From assembly GCF_004168205.1 (NCBI RefSeq), contig NZ_RCYB01000073.1, positions 1 to 10,379 of the forward strand: a stretch of 10,379 bases of DNA. Direction: 5' to 3'. Shown here one piece after another: positions 1-6,821 of the stretch (position 1 is its first letter; every line of letters begins with the position of its first letter). Position numbers and translations under genes: made by a program. The notes under the pieces were generated by a model. The model did no database searches, was not told the DNA's origin, and saw nothing but the letters and a program-made list of their open reading frames with translations. The stretch comes from Catenibacterium sp. co_0103. GTDB lineage: Bacteria; Bacillota_I; Bacilli_A; Erysipelotrichales; Coprobacillaceae.

Positions 1-10
1 ATTATGCTGC

Positions 11-35
11 AAAACAAAAGCACCGTTGTGGTGCT
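11..35 (-). terminator. Intrinsic terminator of the 156-aa protein gene
   Basis: Read on the minus strand, AGCACC and GGTGCT form a perfect 6-bp stem (19-24 with 30-35) around a 5-nt loop, followed by TTTTGTTTT. It lies about 55 bases past the stop codon of the gene at 89-559, in the right orientation to end that transcript. Confidence 0.75.
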
Positions 36-88
36 AATGTTTGATTATTTTTGAGACATTATCAATTTCGGTTGACATGTTTTATAGT

Positions 89-559
89 TTAAGATCTATT
101 TGGGTGTGCTGGATTAAAGCCATCAACACTATTTACATGTACAAAACCATAATGTTTATATACTCTACCAAACCAGTCTTTACTTTCCCAAGAAGCTTTA
201 TAATCACCACCAACTTCAAATGTTGATGAAGTATAGCTTCCAATATTTGAATCTACAGCAGCAGTTAAATCATCAACCTTAGAACCAATTTTAATATTGG
301 AGATTGAGCTTCCAAACCAGCCGCCTTCCATACCAGTACCCTTTGAGATATTTCCTGTACCGGGTTTTACACAAGCATCCTTATGCCAAAGACCGTTGCT
401 GTCTTTTCTATAATCGTCACCATCATTTACATGATAAGCATCTTTACCTGGAATAGCACAATATGTAGTCGCATTATAACTACCACATGATGTTACTGCA
501 ACTGCAGCATCAGCCATAAGGTCTTCCTGAATAGCGCTAGGTGTTAACCATTTCTTCAT
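89..559 (-). CDS. Hypothetical protein, 156 aa, with a leader-like N-terminus
   Basis: I do not recognise this protein. The start is well supported: a very strong purine RBS (GGGGAGGGGGG on the minus strand, 570-580) precedes the ATG, and a sigma-A promoter and an intrinsic terminator frame the gene as a single unit. The N-terminus MKKWLTPSAIQED, then an Ala/Val-rich stretch and Cys25, resembles the K-K-W-x-x-P start seen in many small Bacillota proteins of unknown role and in some ribosomal-peptide precursors; that is only a resemblance. Three cysteines lie in the first half (about 25, 34 and 63). The remainder is rich in Gly, Asp, Ser and Asn with many aromatics, as in a small soluble or exported beta-rich protein. 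There is no hydrophobic signal peptide or membrane segment, so export would need a non-classical or leader-dependent route. It could also be cytosolic. Confidence 0.7.
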   Translation of the reverse strand: MKKWLTPSAIQEDLMADAAVAVTSCGSYNATTYCAIPGKDAYHVNDGDDYRKDSNGLWHKDACVKPGTGNISKGTGMEGGWFGSSISNIKIGSKVDDLTAAVDSNIGSYTSSTFEVGGDYKASWESKDWFGRVYKHYGFVHVNSVDGFNPAHPNRS

Positions 560-618
560 ATTTATTTTCCCCCCCTCCCCATTTCAATATTCTGTTCTTC
601 TTTCGACAGACAAATAGT

Positions 619-646
619 ATTCTACCATACCCCCTTCTTTTTACAA
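619..646 (-). promoter_or_regulatory. Sigma-A promoter of the 156-aa protein gene
   Basis: On the minus strand a -35 box TTGTAA (641-646) and a -10 box TAGAAT (619-624) are separated by 16 bases. Transcription would start near 612, giving a leader of about 50 nt that contains the strong RBS. Confidence 0.6.
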
Positions 647-704
647 CACCTTTTCACTACTCTTTACACATCTTCATAACATTTTTTACATTTTGACCGT
701 TAAT

Positions 705-737
705 GCATAATAAAAGTGTCAGTTTTACCCGACACTT
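705..737 (-). terminator. Intrinsic terminator, probably the original end of the fru operon
   Basis: Read on the minus strand, AAGTGTC (731-737) pairs perfectly with GACACTT (714-720) across a 10-nt loop and runs into TTTTATTAT. The nearest minus-strand gene ending upstream of it is fruA, whose stop lies almost 390 bases away. The intervening sequence is mostly the IS200/IS605-like remnant, so this looks like a terminator displaced by insertion. Confidence 0.6.
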
Positions 738-751
738 CATACTGACTACTA

Positions 752-769
752 CCACGGGCAAGCTCGTGG
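752..769. repeat. Hairpin at the left boundary of the IS605-like remnant (putative RE)
   Basis: CCACGGG (752-758) pairs with CTCGTGG (763-769) around CAAG, with one G-T wobble. No U-run follows on the minus strand, so it is not a terminator for fru transcripts. It shares the GGCAAGC apex with the hairpin at 1084-1103. Confidence 0.65.
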
Positions 770-1072
770 GGTTCTTACTGTCAAGTTTAGCTTGTAATCG
801 TACATCATTTTCAGACTTTGGAATACAAGTATAAATCTATTTGAGCAAGAACTTTTATTACCAAGCAGTCCAACGACCACATTAACGGTAAATTTCTATC
901 TTTCGATAAGGAAGTATAATCAATCTCCCTGATGTTTATTTTATGCTATTTTGATTCCAATATTCAATACTTTGATTCTATTAATCTTAATTCTTTTAAT
1001 TAAGGCTTCTTCTTTACTGTAATACTTTTCAAATTCTGAAATACATCTGTCTCTATCTATAGTAAAAATTAT

Positions 1073-1114
1073 GTGGCTTTCATCCCATAGGCAAGCCTAT
1101 GGGTTTTTCGCCAC
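1073..1114. repeat. Two-tier hairpin at the right boundary of the IS605-like remnant (putative LE)
   Basis: A perfect 8-bp stem CCCATAGG/CCTATGGG (1084-1091 with 1096-1103, CAAG loop) is enclosed by a 5-bp outer stem GTGGC/GCCAC (1073-1077 with 1110-1114), separated by a 6 by 6 internal loop. It begins 10 bases beyond the fruA stop codon. A T-run follows it only on the plus strand, where no gene reads into it, so a transposon end is a better explanation than a terminator. Confidence 0.6.
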
Positions 1115-1124
1115 TAATTTATAA

Positions 1125-3026
1125 CTATTTAGCTTTCTTTAATGCAGAAAGAATTAAGCATCCTACTACTGAACCTGCTGCAATAGCAAGTAAGTATAAT
1201 GGCCAGTTGCTTACAGTTGCGATAACGAATACACCACCATGAGGTGCTCTTAACTGACAATTGAATGCGACTGATAAACCACCAGCGACAGCTGAACCAA
1301 TAACGCATGATGGAATAACATGGATTGGATCATTGGCTGCAAATGGAATAGCCCCTTCAGAAATGAAAGATAATCCCATGATATAGTTTACTAAACCAGC
1401 ATTTCTTTCGTCTTCAGTCCACTTATTCTTGAAGAATGTAGTAGATAAAGCGATTGCTAGAGGAGGTACCATACCACCAGCCATAACAGCAGCCATTAAG
1501 ATATAGTTACCACTTGCAAGTAAACCAGTTGCTGTTACATAAGCGGCCTTGTTGAATGGTCCACCCATATCGATAGACATCATACCACCTGCTACAACAC
1601 CAAGAATAATACCATAGTTACCTAAACCACTAAGGAAGTTAGTTAAAGCCTGGTTAATGATAGACATTAATGGGTTGATGGCACTTGCAAATACAGCCAT
1701 ACAGAATACACCAAGTAATGGGTATAAAAGAATAGGTTTAACACCATCTAATGATTTTGGTAAGCCTTTAAATAACTTCTTTAAGAATAGAATGATATAA
1801 CCAGCTACGAAACCATATAATAATGCTCCTAAGAAACCTGGAGTTGCAGCAACTTTTGCAGCACTAGGATCTAAGAAAGTAGCACCAGATTTTGCAAGTA
1901 AACCACCTGCGAAACCTACAGCTAAACCTGGACGGTCTGCAATTGACATTGCGATAAATCCAGAAAGGATTGGTAACATCATACCAAATGATACGTTACC
2001 CATATTATTGAACCAAGCAGCAAGAGGAGTTGATGAACCAAACTTAGCTCCTGCGCTCTTATCATCTACTAAGAATGAGATGGCAATCATGATACCACCA
2101 GCTACAACGAATGGTAACATATGAGATACACCATTCATTAAGTGCTTATAGAAGCTTCTACCAGCACTTTCACCTGAAGCAGCTGCTTCTTTAGCATCTG
2201 CACTTGCATGATAGATTGGTGCTTCACCGTTTTCAATCTTATTGATTAATTCTTCAGGATGACGAATACCTTCAGTAACAGGTACTGTAAGAACTGGCTT
2301 ACCATCAAAACGAGCCATTTCTACATTCTTATCTGCAGCAACGATAATACCATCACATGCTGCGATTTCTTCTGCAGTTAACGCATTTCCGACACCTTCA
2401 GAACCGTTTGTTTCAGCTTTTAGTGGTACACCAAGCTTTTCACCTGCTTTAGTTAAGTTTTCTGCAGCCATGAAAGTATGAGCAATACCTGTAGGACATG
2501 CAGTAACAGCTAATACTTTATAACCAGTAGTTACTGGTGCAGCTGCTTCTGCAGCTTCTTCAGCATCTTTTTCTGCTTCCTTCATATCGATCATGCTTAA
2601 GAATTCTTCTGGAGTCTTCGCATTTAATAAATCCTGACGGAAACCTTCATCCATTAATAGTGCTGATAGTTTAGCTAATGCCTGTAAATGAGTGCTTCCA
2701 CCATCTGCAGGTGCCGCAATCATAAAGAATAGGTGAGCAGGCTGACCATCTAATGATTCATAGTCTACACCATCAGGCACAGTCATTGCTGCTAACCCTG
2801 GAGCTTTAACGGCTGCTACCTGTGCGTGAGGAATAGCAATTCCTTCACCAATACCAGTAGAAGTTAATGCTTCACGTGCTAAGATACCTTCTTTGTATGC
2901 ATCTTTGTCTGAAATCTTACCAGTTGCACACATTAAGTCAACAAGCTTATTAATCGCTTCTTCTTTTGAACCTACAGAGACACCAAGTTCAATGCCCTTT
3001 AAGTCCAATAACTCAGTAATTTTCAT
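1125..3026 (-). CDS. fruA: PTS fructose transporter subunit EIIABC
   Basis: Fructose-specific phosphotransferase permease that takes up fructose across the cell membrane and phosphorylates it to fructose-1-phosphate, using phosphate from HPr. Three domains are fused in the order A-B-C. EIIA (about 1-150) has the motif STGIGEGIAIPHA with the phospho-acceptor His67. An Ala/Glu-rich linker follows. EIIB (about 168-265) has TACPTGIAHT with the phosphocysteine Cys177. The membrane domain EIIC (about 290-633) carries GGPFNKAAY (488-496) and SEGAIPFAANDP (556-567), characteristic of the fructose family. At 633 aa it has the usual length for FruA and all key residues are present. It starts one base after the fruK stop codon, with its RBS (AAGGGAG, about 3032-3038) inside the end of fruK, so the two are translationally coupled. 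The stop codon sits only 10 bases from the putative IS605-type end. Confidence 0.97.
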   Translation of the reverse strand: MKITELLDLKGIELGVSVGSKEEAINKLVDLMCATGKISDKDAYKEGILAREALTSTGIGEGIAIPHAQVAAVKAPGLAAMTVPDGVDYESLDGQPAHLFFMIAAPADGGSTHLQALAKLSALLMDEGFRQDLLNAKTPEEFLSMIDMKEAEKDAEEAAEAAAPVTTGYKVLAVTACPTGIAHTFMAAENLTKAGEKLGVPLKAETNGSEGVGNALTAEEIAACDGIIVAADKNVEMARFDGKPVLTVPVTEGIRHPEELINKIENGEAPIYHASADAKEAAASGESAGRSFYKHLMNGVSHMLPFVVAGGIMIAISFLVDDKSAGAKFGSSTPLAAWFNNMGNVSFGMMLPILSGFIAMSIADRPGLAVGFAGGLLAKSGATFLDPSAAKVAATPGFLGALLYGFVAGYIILFLKKLFKGLPKSLDGVKPILLYPLLGVFCMAVFASAINPLMSIINQALTNFLSGLGNYGIILGVVAGGMMSIDMGGPFNKAAYVTATGLLASGNYILMAAVMAGGMVPPLAIALSTTFFKNKWTEDERNAGLVNYIMGLSFISEGAIPFAANDPIHVIPSCVIGSAVAGGLSVAFNCQLRAPHGGVFVIATVSNWPLYLLAIAAGSVVGCLILSALKKAK

Positions 3027-3027
3027 G

Positions 3028-3942
3028 TTATTCTCCCTTCAATTGTGCGAGACATTCATCAATGAAGTCTCTTTTTGCTAATGAATATGAGAAAGCAGTT
3101 GCTCCACCACATGCTGTACCTAAAGCCAATGCTTCATCATAATCCCCATTATTGAGATAACCAGCCACAAAACCAGCTACCATAGAATCACCTGCACCAA
3201 CTGAATTCTTTACTGTACCTTTGCAGACACCTAAACGGTGTGTTCCACCATTTTCATCTACAAGTAAAGAACCATCACCTGCAAGTGAAATCAAGACATT
3301 ACGTGCACCCATTTCCTGTAGCTTATTCGCATACACGACTAGATCTTCTTCAGTTTCTAGTTTTACATCAAAGATTTCTTCAATCTCATGATTGTTTGGC
3401 TTAATTAAGAATGGATGATAAGCCAATACATTCACTAGTAACTGTCCCGTTGCATCAACGACAAATAAGATACCTTTGTTCTGTAATCTTTCTAGAATTT
3501 CTTCATAGATTCTAGGACTGATGCACTTAGGAATAGAACCAGAAAGAACAAGGACATCTCCTTCTTTTAATGTATCAAGCTTTTCAAAAAGCTTTGCTAC
3601 ATCTTCATCAGTGATCGTAGGTCCCATACCATTGATTTCTGTTTCTTCATCACTACGCATCTTTACATTAATACGTGACATACCTTTTTCAACCTTGATG
3701 AAATCAGTATTGATATCATACTCACTCTTCGCACGATGTACAATTTCATCACCAGTAAAACCTGCTACAAACCCTAAAGCCTGAGATTCATAACCAAGTT
3801 CCTTAAGGATGGCTGAAACATTAATACCCTTACCTCCACAGAAGATATGTTCTTCACATACTCTATTGACAATTCCCTTCTGGAAATGATCAACTGTGAT
3901 AACATAATCTAATGCTGGATTAAATGTAATTGTGTAAATCAT
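3028..3942 (-). CDS. fruK: 1-phosphofructokinase
   Basis: PfkB-family sugar kinase that converts fructose-1-phosphate to fructose-1,6-bisphosphate with ATP, feeding PTS-imported fructose into glycolysis. The protein opens MIYTITFNPALDYV, typical of the FruK/LacC branch. It has the substrate-site motif GGKGINVS (36-43) and the C-terminal PfkB signature VGAGDSMVAGF (248-258) with catalytic Asp252. Its length of 304 aa is standard. The pairing with fruA identifies it as FruK rather than tagatose-6-phosphate kinase. The start at 3942 fits the RBS AAAGGAG. In the leader an ATG (3948-3946) is followed at once by TAA and then by the fruK ATG, all in one frame, which makes a start-stop element just ahead of the gene. 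Confidence 0.95.
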   Translation of the reverse strand: MIYTITFNPALDYVITVDHFQKGIVNRVCEEHIFCGGKGINVSAILKELGYESQALGFVAGFTGDEIVHRAKSEYDINTDFIKVEKGMSRINVKMRSDEETEINGMGPTITDEDVAKLFEKLDTLKEGDVLVLSGSIPKCISPRIYEEILERLQNKGILFVVDATGQLLVNVLAYHPFLIKPNNHEIEEIFDVKLETEEDLVVYANKLQEMGARNVLISLAGDGSLLVDENGGTHRLGVCKGTVKNSVGAGDSMVAGFVAGYLNNGDYDEALALGTACGGATAFSYSLAKRDFIDECLAQLKGE

Positions 3943-3984
3943 TTACATGGTCTCCTTTTTCTGTAAAAATATTTTTCCGTCTTC

Positions 3985-4014
3985 ATTATATTATGTAAAG
4001 GTTTTCTTTGTCAA
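3985..4014 (-). promoter_or_regulatory. Sigma-A promoter of fruK-fruA
   Basis: Consensus -35 TTGACA (4009-4014) and consensus -10 TATAAT (3985-3990) on the minus strand with an 18-bp spacer. The predicted start near 3978 leaves a leader of about 36 nt. A promoter this strong at its core would normally be held in check by a repressor. Confidence 0.85.
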
Positions 4015-4024
4015 TATGTTTCAC

Positions 4025-4044
4025 GTAAATATTTTACACAATTA
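4025..4044. promoter_or_regulatory. Candidate operator upstream of the fru promoter
   Basis: Two overlapping signals occur: a perfect inverted repeat GTAAA-TAT-TTTAC (4025-4037), and TTTACACAATTA (4033-4044), which recurs exactly at 7845-7856 upstream of rpiR. The site starts about 10 bp upstream of the fru -35 box. A related GTAAAAATATTTTT lies at 3963-3976, around the transcription start. The AT-rich composition weakens each match taken singly. Confidence 0.4.
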
Positions 4045-4055
4045 TAAAATTGATA

Positions 4056-4103
4056 AAAACAAAAAAGTATGACGATTAGATGCAAAAACATCATCGTCAT
4101 ACT
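4056..4103 (-). terminator. Strong intrinsic terminator of the EcsC-family gene
   Basis: AGTATGACGAT (4066-4076) pairs perfectly with ATCGTCATACT (4093-4103), and an inner GATG/CATC (4079-4082 with 4089-4092) extends the stem past a 2-nt bulge. On the minus strand the stem is followed by TTTTTTGTTTTTA. It separates EcsC transcription from the fru promoter. Confidence 0.9.
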
Positions 4104-4138
4104 ATATGTGTTATCGGTTCCTAAATATCTTAGACTCA

Positions 4139-4813
4139 TTAGTCAACTAGAGTATCATTTTCTTTTCCCTTAATAGAATAATCTCCTAACATAAACCATC
4201 TATAAGCACGATCAGCAATGACCTTTGTTTCTACAAAATACAGTCCACCGCCAACAATGGCACCTACCCCTGGAATCATCTTTCCAAGATTCACAACGCC
4301 TTTTGTACCAAACTTCGTAATGAATCTGAAACCTACCTTTTGATTAATTTTAGTCAATAATTTACCTGGTATCTTCTTGACAACGCCTGTTGCGAGTTTG
4401 AGTCCAAAACTAATTCCTGCCTTTTTCAATAAACCATTCACTGCCACTCCAGCTAGACAGGCATAGACGAAAGTTTGTGTCTGATCACTATTCAAATCAA
4501 ACCCTGCCATATAAGCTGTGCAAGCAATCATTCTCATTTGAACATACATGACATTTCCTACATTTGCAGGCAAAGTTAATGGCATTGTGATAACACCACC
4601 AAATCCTGTCACAACCCCTGAAGTTGTACATTTTGTAATTTGATTTTTCAGCATCGCTTTACAAGCATCTTCTGTACTGTCATATTTAATTAAATAATCA
4701 TTAGCCATATCCTCTATTCTAGGACTGACCTTTGGTATACCGTCAAGACATTTCGTATAACAAGTATCTAGTAATCCCATGACATCTTCTTGTGATAAAT
4801 CTTTCATTCCCAT
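4139..4813 (-). CDS. EcsC-family protein
   Basis: 224-aa protein of the EcsC family, named after the third protein of the Bacillus Ecs locus. Its biochemical role is not established, and members are membrane-associated. Recognisable parts are the glycine/proline-rich core SGVVTGFGGVITMP followed by LPANVGNV (65-87), the region QTFVYACLAG (about 113-122), and the C-terminal segment PGVGAIVGGGLYFVETKV (181-198) with the following DRAYRWF. Two glycine-rich hydrophobic stretches (about 65-105 and 172-200) could insert in or lie on the membrane; there is no signal peptide. The ATG at 4813 is chosen over a second ATG at 4807 because GAGGGG ends 7 bases before it. I see only weak promoter-like sequence upstream, close to where the IS110 left flank begins, so the insertion may have altered its expression. 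The gene is monocistronic. Confidence 0.85.
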   Translation of the reverse strand: MGMKDLSQEDVMGLLDTCYTKCLDGIPKVSPRIEDMANDYLIKYDSTEDACKAMLKNQITKCTTSGVVTGFGGVITMPLTLPANVGNVMYVQMRMIACTAYMAGFDLNSDQTQTFVYACLAGVAVNGLLKKAGISFGLKLATGVVKKIPGKLLTKINQKVGFRFITKFGTKGVVNLGKMIPGVGAIVGGGLYFVETKVIADRAYRWFMLGDYSIKGKENDTLVD

Positions 4814-4985
4814 TTTATTTCCCCTCGTATAATATGTACGTAATCAGTTAATGAACTCTATCGATTCATTATTGATTGTACATTCTAATTTTAAGATAAT
4901 AGTTTTGTTTTGAATGAAGGTTTTATTCTTTCCCCCTGTGGCTACTTCATGTACGTCCACTTCAAAAAGACTTAATCCTTTAGAC

Positions 4986-5120
4986 TTGACATCACTTTAT
5001 ACCCGAATTAGTTTGTTGCAGCAGTGTTTCTACACTTGTCTCCGTATTTGCGAGGTTGCGTTTGTCTTGCTTTAGCGGTGCAATTCAAAACCGATTACAT
5101 AGAAAGAAGGTCATTATTTT
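4986..5120 (+). ncRNA. Candidate IS110 bridge RNA region
   Basis: This is the non-coding segment just ahead of the IS110 transposase. It contains a consensus -35 TTGACA (4986-4991) with only a poor -10 at 17 bp. A hairpin AGTGT-TTCT-ACACT follows (5023-5036), enclosed by distal complementary arms TTGCA (5016-5020) and TGCAA (5079-5083). IS110-group elements are known to express a bridge RNA from this position, with separate internal loops pairing to target and donor DNA. I could not fold the region or match loops to the element ends, so exact limits and identity are inference. Confidence 0.35.
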
Positions 5121-6521
5121 ATGGAAAACAATTATATTCTTTATGTTGGCATGGACGTCTCTAAAGGTAAAGCAGATGCTGCTATCCTCAAGGTCAGTGA
5201 TCGTAGATCTGTTAAACCTAAATTCTTGCGTAAAAAATTATCTTTTAAGTTTGTTAAATCAGAAGTTGCTTCTTTTTTAGAAACTGTTAGAAGCTATTCT
5301 GATGTTAACTGTACCAGTATCTGTTTTGCCTTAGAAGTTACTGGTATCTATTCTACTAATGTCTATGACTACATCAAAGCGAATCTTTATGAAAACGAAA
5401 GCATCAAATTTCTTAATACCGATTTTGTCAATCAATGGCGCATTGCTCATAATATCGCTAAATCAGATCCTTTGGATGCTCAAACTATTTCTACTATCAT
5501 TGGCACTGATTTAGATGTTCAATATGTCAATGACAACGTTTTTGAAAATAAAAACGGATATCAAGATTTGAAAGCTTTAGTACACAGACATTATCAGATC
5601 AAAAAAATCTATTCTCAAGAAATCAACCGTCTCATTGCCCAATGCGATTGTTTGTTTCCTGAACTTCAATATGTTTTCGAACCTAAATCAGCTGCTTTTA
5701 TCGCTGTCTTATCTTCATATCCTACGACACATGATATCATAAATGCTTCTAGAGTTGAAGTGTTTGACGTCGTTTATGAAGCAACCAAGCATCGTTGTTC
5801 AATGGATAAAGTAGATAAGCTCTTTGAACTATGTCAGGATACTTTAGTTCCTGATGATATTTCTTCCTATGGAAAAAGTATCATTCTAGACCTTGTTGAA
5901 AACATTAAAAATATAAAAGGTCAGCTCAAATCAATTGAAAGATATATTAAAGATATTGCTTCTTTAAATCCAGCTTATAAACTGCTTCTTACAATTACAG
6001 GATGCGGTCCTATAACTGCTGCAACTGTTATTGCTGAAACTGGTAATATAAGAAGATTTAAAAACGCAGACTGTTTTGTTTCTTATTCAGGAACAAGCCC
6101 AAGAAACAAACGCTCTGGGACATCTGTAGAAACTATGGGCAAGATCTCTAAAAAAGGTTCTAGATATCTTAGACATGCAATTTATATGATTGCTGAGTTT
6201 GCCAGACGTCATAATCCTGTTCTCAAACATCAGTTTGAAAGAATAAAGAATGGAAACAAGAAAAGACATAAGCTGGCTAACATTGCAATCGCAAACAAGA
6301 TTGCACGATATATCTATTCAATTATGAAAAATAAAAGCAGTTTTGTAATCTTACATGATCATATCATGAGATTACCAGAAGAAACCCGAGATACGTTCTT
6401 CAATTCAATATCATTAGACTTTCCTAAAAATACTAGAAAACAGATTTATCAGTATTCTGATATTAATGGTGAACTACATAGATTTGTCTACATCAAAACA
6501 GATGAAATGATACCTGCTTAA
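5121..6521 (+). CDS. IS110-family transposase (DEDD recombinase)
   Basis: RNA-guided recombinase that moves its own element. The N-terminal RuvC-like domain (about 1-170) carries the four acidic residues: Asp12 in YVGMDVSKGKADAA, Glu72 in ALEVTGIYS, and Asp116 and Asp119 in KSDPLDA. A mostly helical middle section (about 150-285) follows. The C-terminal Transposase_20 domain (about 288-375) begins LLTITGCGPITAATVIAE, and its SGTSPRNKRSGTSVE stretch holds Ser332, the likely catalytic serine by analogy with characterised IS110 enzymes. A basic tail completes 466 aa, somewhat longer than many family members. All expected catalytic residues are present and no frameshift is seen, so it is probably functional. 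The RBS AAGAAGG ends 10 bases before the ATG. A U-rich stem-loop follows the stop. It is transcribed against its minus-strand neighbours. Confidence 0.95.
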   Translation: MENNYILYVGMDVSKGKADAAILKVSDRRSVKPKFLRKKLSFKFVKSEVASFLETVRSYSDVNCTSICFALEVTGIYSTNVYDYIKANLYENESIKFLNTDFVNQWRIAHNIAKSDPLDAQTISTIIGTDLDVQYVNDNVFENKNGYQDLKALVHRHYQIKKIYSQEINRLIAQCDCLFPELQYVFEPKSAAFIAVLSSYPTTHDIINASRVEVFDVVYEATKHRCSMDKVDKLFELCQDTLVPDDISSYGKSIILDLVENIKNIKGQLKSIERYIKDIASLNPAYKLLLTITGCGPITAATVIAETGNIRRFKNADCFVSYSGTSPRNKRSGTSVETMGKISKKGSRYLRHAIYMIAEFARRHNPVLKHQFERIKNGNKKRHKLANIAIANKIARYIYSIMKNKSSFVILHDHIMRLPEETRDTFFNSISLDFPKNTRKQIYQYSDINGELHRFVYIKTDEMIPA

Positions 6522-6542
6522 CAGTAAGTAAAAGTTTAATGT

Positions 6543-6582
6543 AAGAGCTTTCAACTGTTTTTTTCGTTGGAAAGTTCTTTTA
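6543..6582 (+). terminator. Stem-loop after the transposase, probable terminator
   Basis: AAGAGCTTTCAAC (6543-6555) pairs with GTTGGAAAGTTCTT (6566-6579) over 13 bp with one bulged G and one G-T wobble, followed by TTTTAAG and, further on, CTTTTTT. The loop itself is T-rich. It starts 22 bases after the stop codon. It may also be a structural part of the element's right end. Confidence 0.6.
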
Positions 6583-6618
6583 AGTGTACTCTTTTTTAGA
6601 AAAGAAAGAGGATTTTTA

Positions 6619-6746
6619 TAGAGGATTCACCTCTAAACCAAGACAAATGCCTATAAAATCAATAAATTCTAGAAAATTTAACTATTTATTGACATTTAAT
6701 AGTTTGTCTTAATACCATTATTCTTATAATCTTAAAAAAGATTATA
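6619..6746. repeat. Cluster of three palindromes in the IS110 3' flank
   Basis: Three inverted repeats lie in succession: TAGAGG-ATTCA-CCTCTA (6619-6635); AAGACAAA (6640-6647) with TTTGTCTT (6703-6710), a perfect 8-bp pair spaced by 55 bases; and TATAATCTT-AAAA-AAGATTATA (6725-6746), a perfect 9-bp stem. A consensus TTGACA (6689-6694) lies inside the second pair. In circularised IS110 elements a -35 near the right end can form a junction promoter with the left end, so this box may be functional. No open frame covers the stretch from the transposase stop to rpiR (6522-6933). Confidence 0.5.
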
Positions 6747-6821
6747 GTCCTCATTCACTATTTACTCAATGATAGATTATTCGTTCTTTGTTAATAGTTG
6801 AATACGCTTTTTTTAAACGAT

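Larger units (their letters stand above)
752..1114 (-). mobile_element. Probable degenerate IS200/IS605-type element, ends only
   Basis: This is about 360 bases with no intact gene, bounded by two hairpins with the same apex (GGCAAGC on the plus strand): 752-769 and 1084-1103. The second sits inside a further outer stem, GTGGC 1073-1077 with GCCAC 1110-1114. Imperfect subterminal hairpins instead of terminal inverted repeats are typical of IS200/IS605 elements, and the segment reading GAACCCCACG then hairpin on the minus strand is like the right end and guide-RNA scaffold of TnpB-bearing members. Inside are only short open fragments on the minus strand: about 50 codons ending at 941, and about 48 codons ending at 749 that begin KFTVNVVVGLLGNKSS, faintly like a TnpB C-terminal tail. 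It could instead be a non-autonomous derivative. Family assignment is by end structure, not protein homology. Confidence 0.5.
4930..6746 (+). mobile_element. IS110-family insertion sequence (outer limits approximate)
   Basis: The complete DEDD transposase at 5121-6521, on the opposite strand to every neighbour, marks an inserted element between the EcsC gene and rpiR. IS110 elements generally lack terminal inverted repeats and long target duplications, so the ends cannot be read directly. The limits given enclose the structured 5' non-coding region and the palindromic 3' flank and may be wrong by a hundred bases or more. The long 5' non-coding segment fits the IS110 group, whose bridge RNA lies ahead of the transposase. 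Confidence 0.6.

Noticed and set aside
1084..1108. Hairpin followed by TTTTT on the plus strand, resembling a plus-strand terminator
   Set aside because: No plus-strand gene reads into it. It has a second outer stem and shares its apex with the hairpin at 752-769, which fits a transposon end better.
3970..3985. Possible CcpA cre site near the fru transcription start (TGAAGACGGAAAAA on the minus strand)
   Set aside because: Only the central CG and a few flanking positions match the consensus, too weak to call in AT-rich DNA.
5056..5280. 74-codon plus-strand frame overlapping the start of the transposase
   Set aside because: It lies in another frame of the transposase and its non-coding leader, with no RBS or family features, and is best seen as a shadow.
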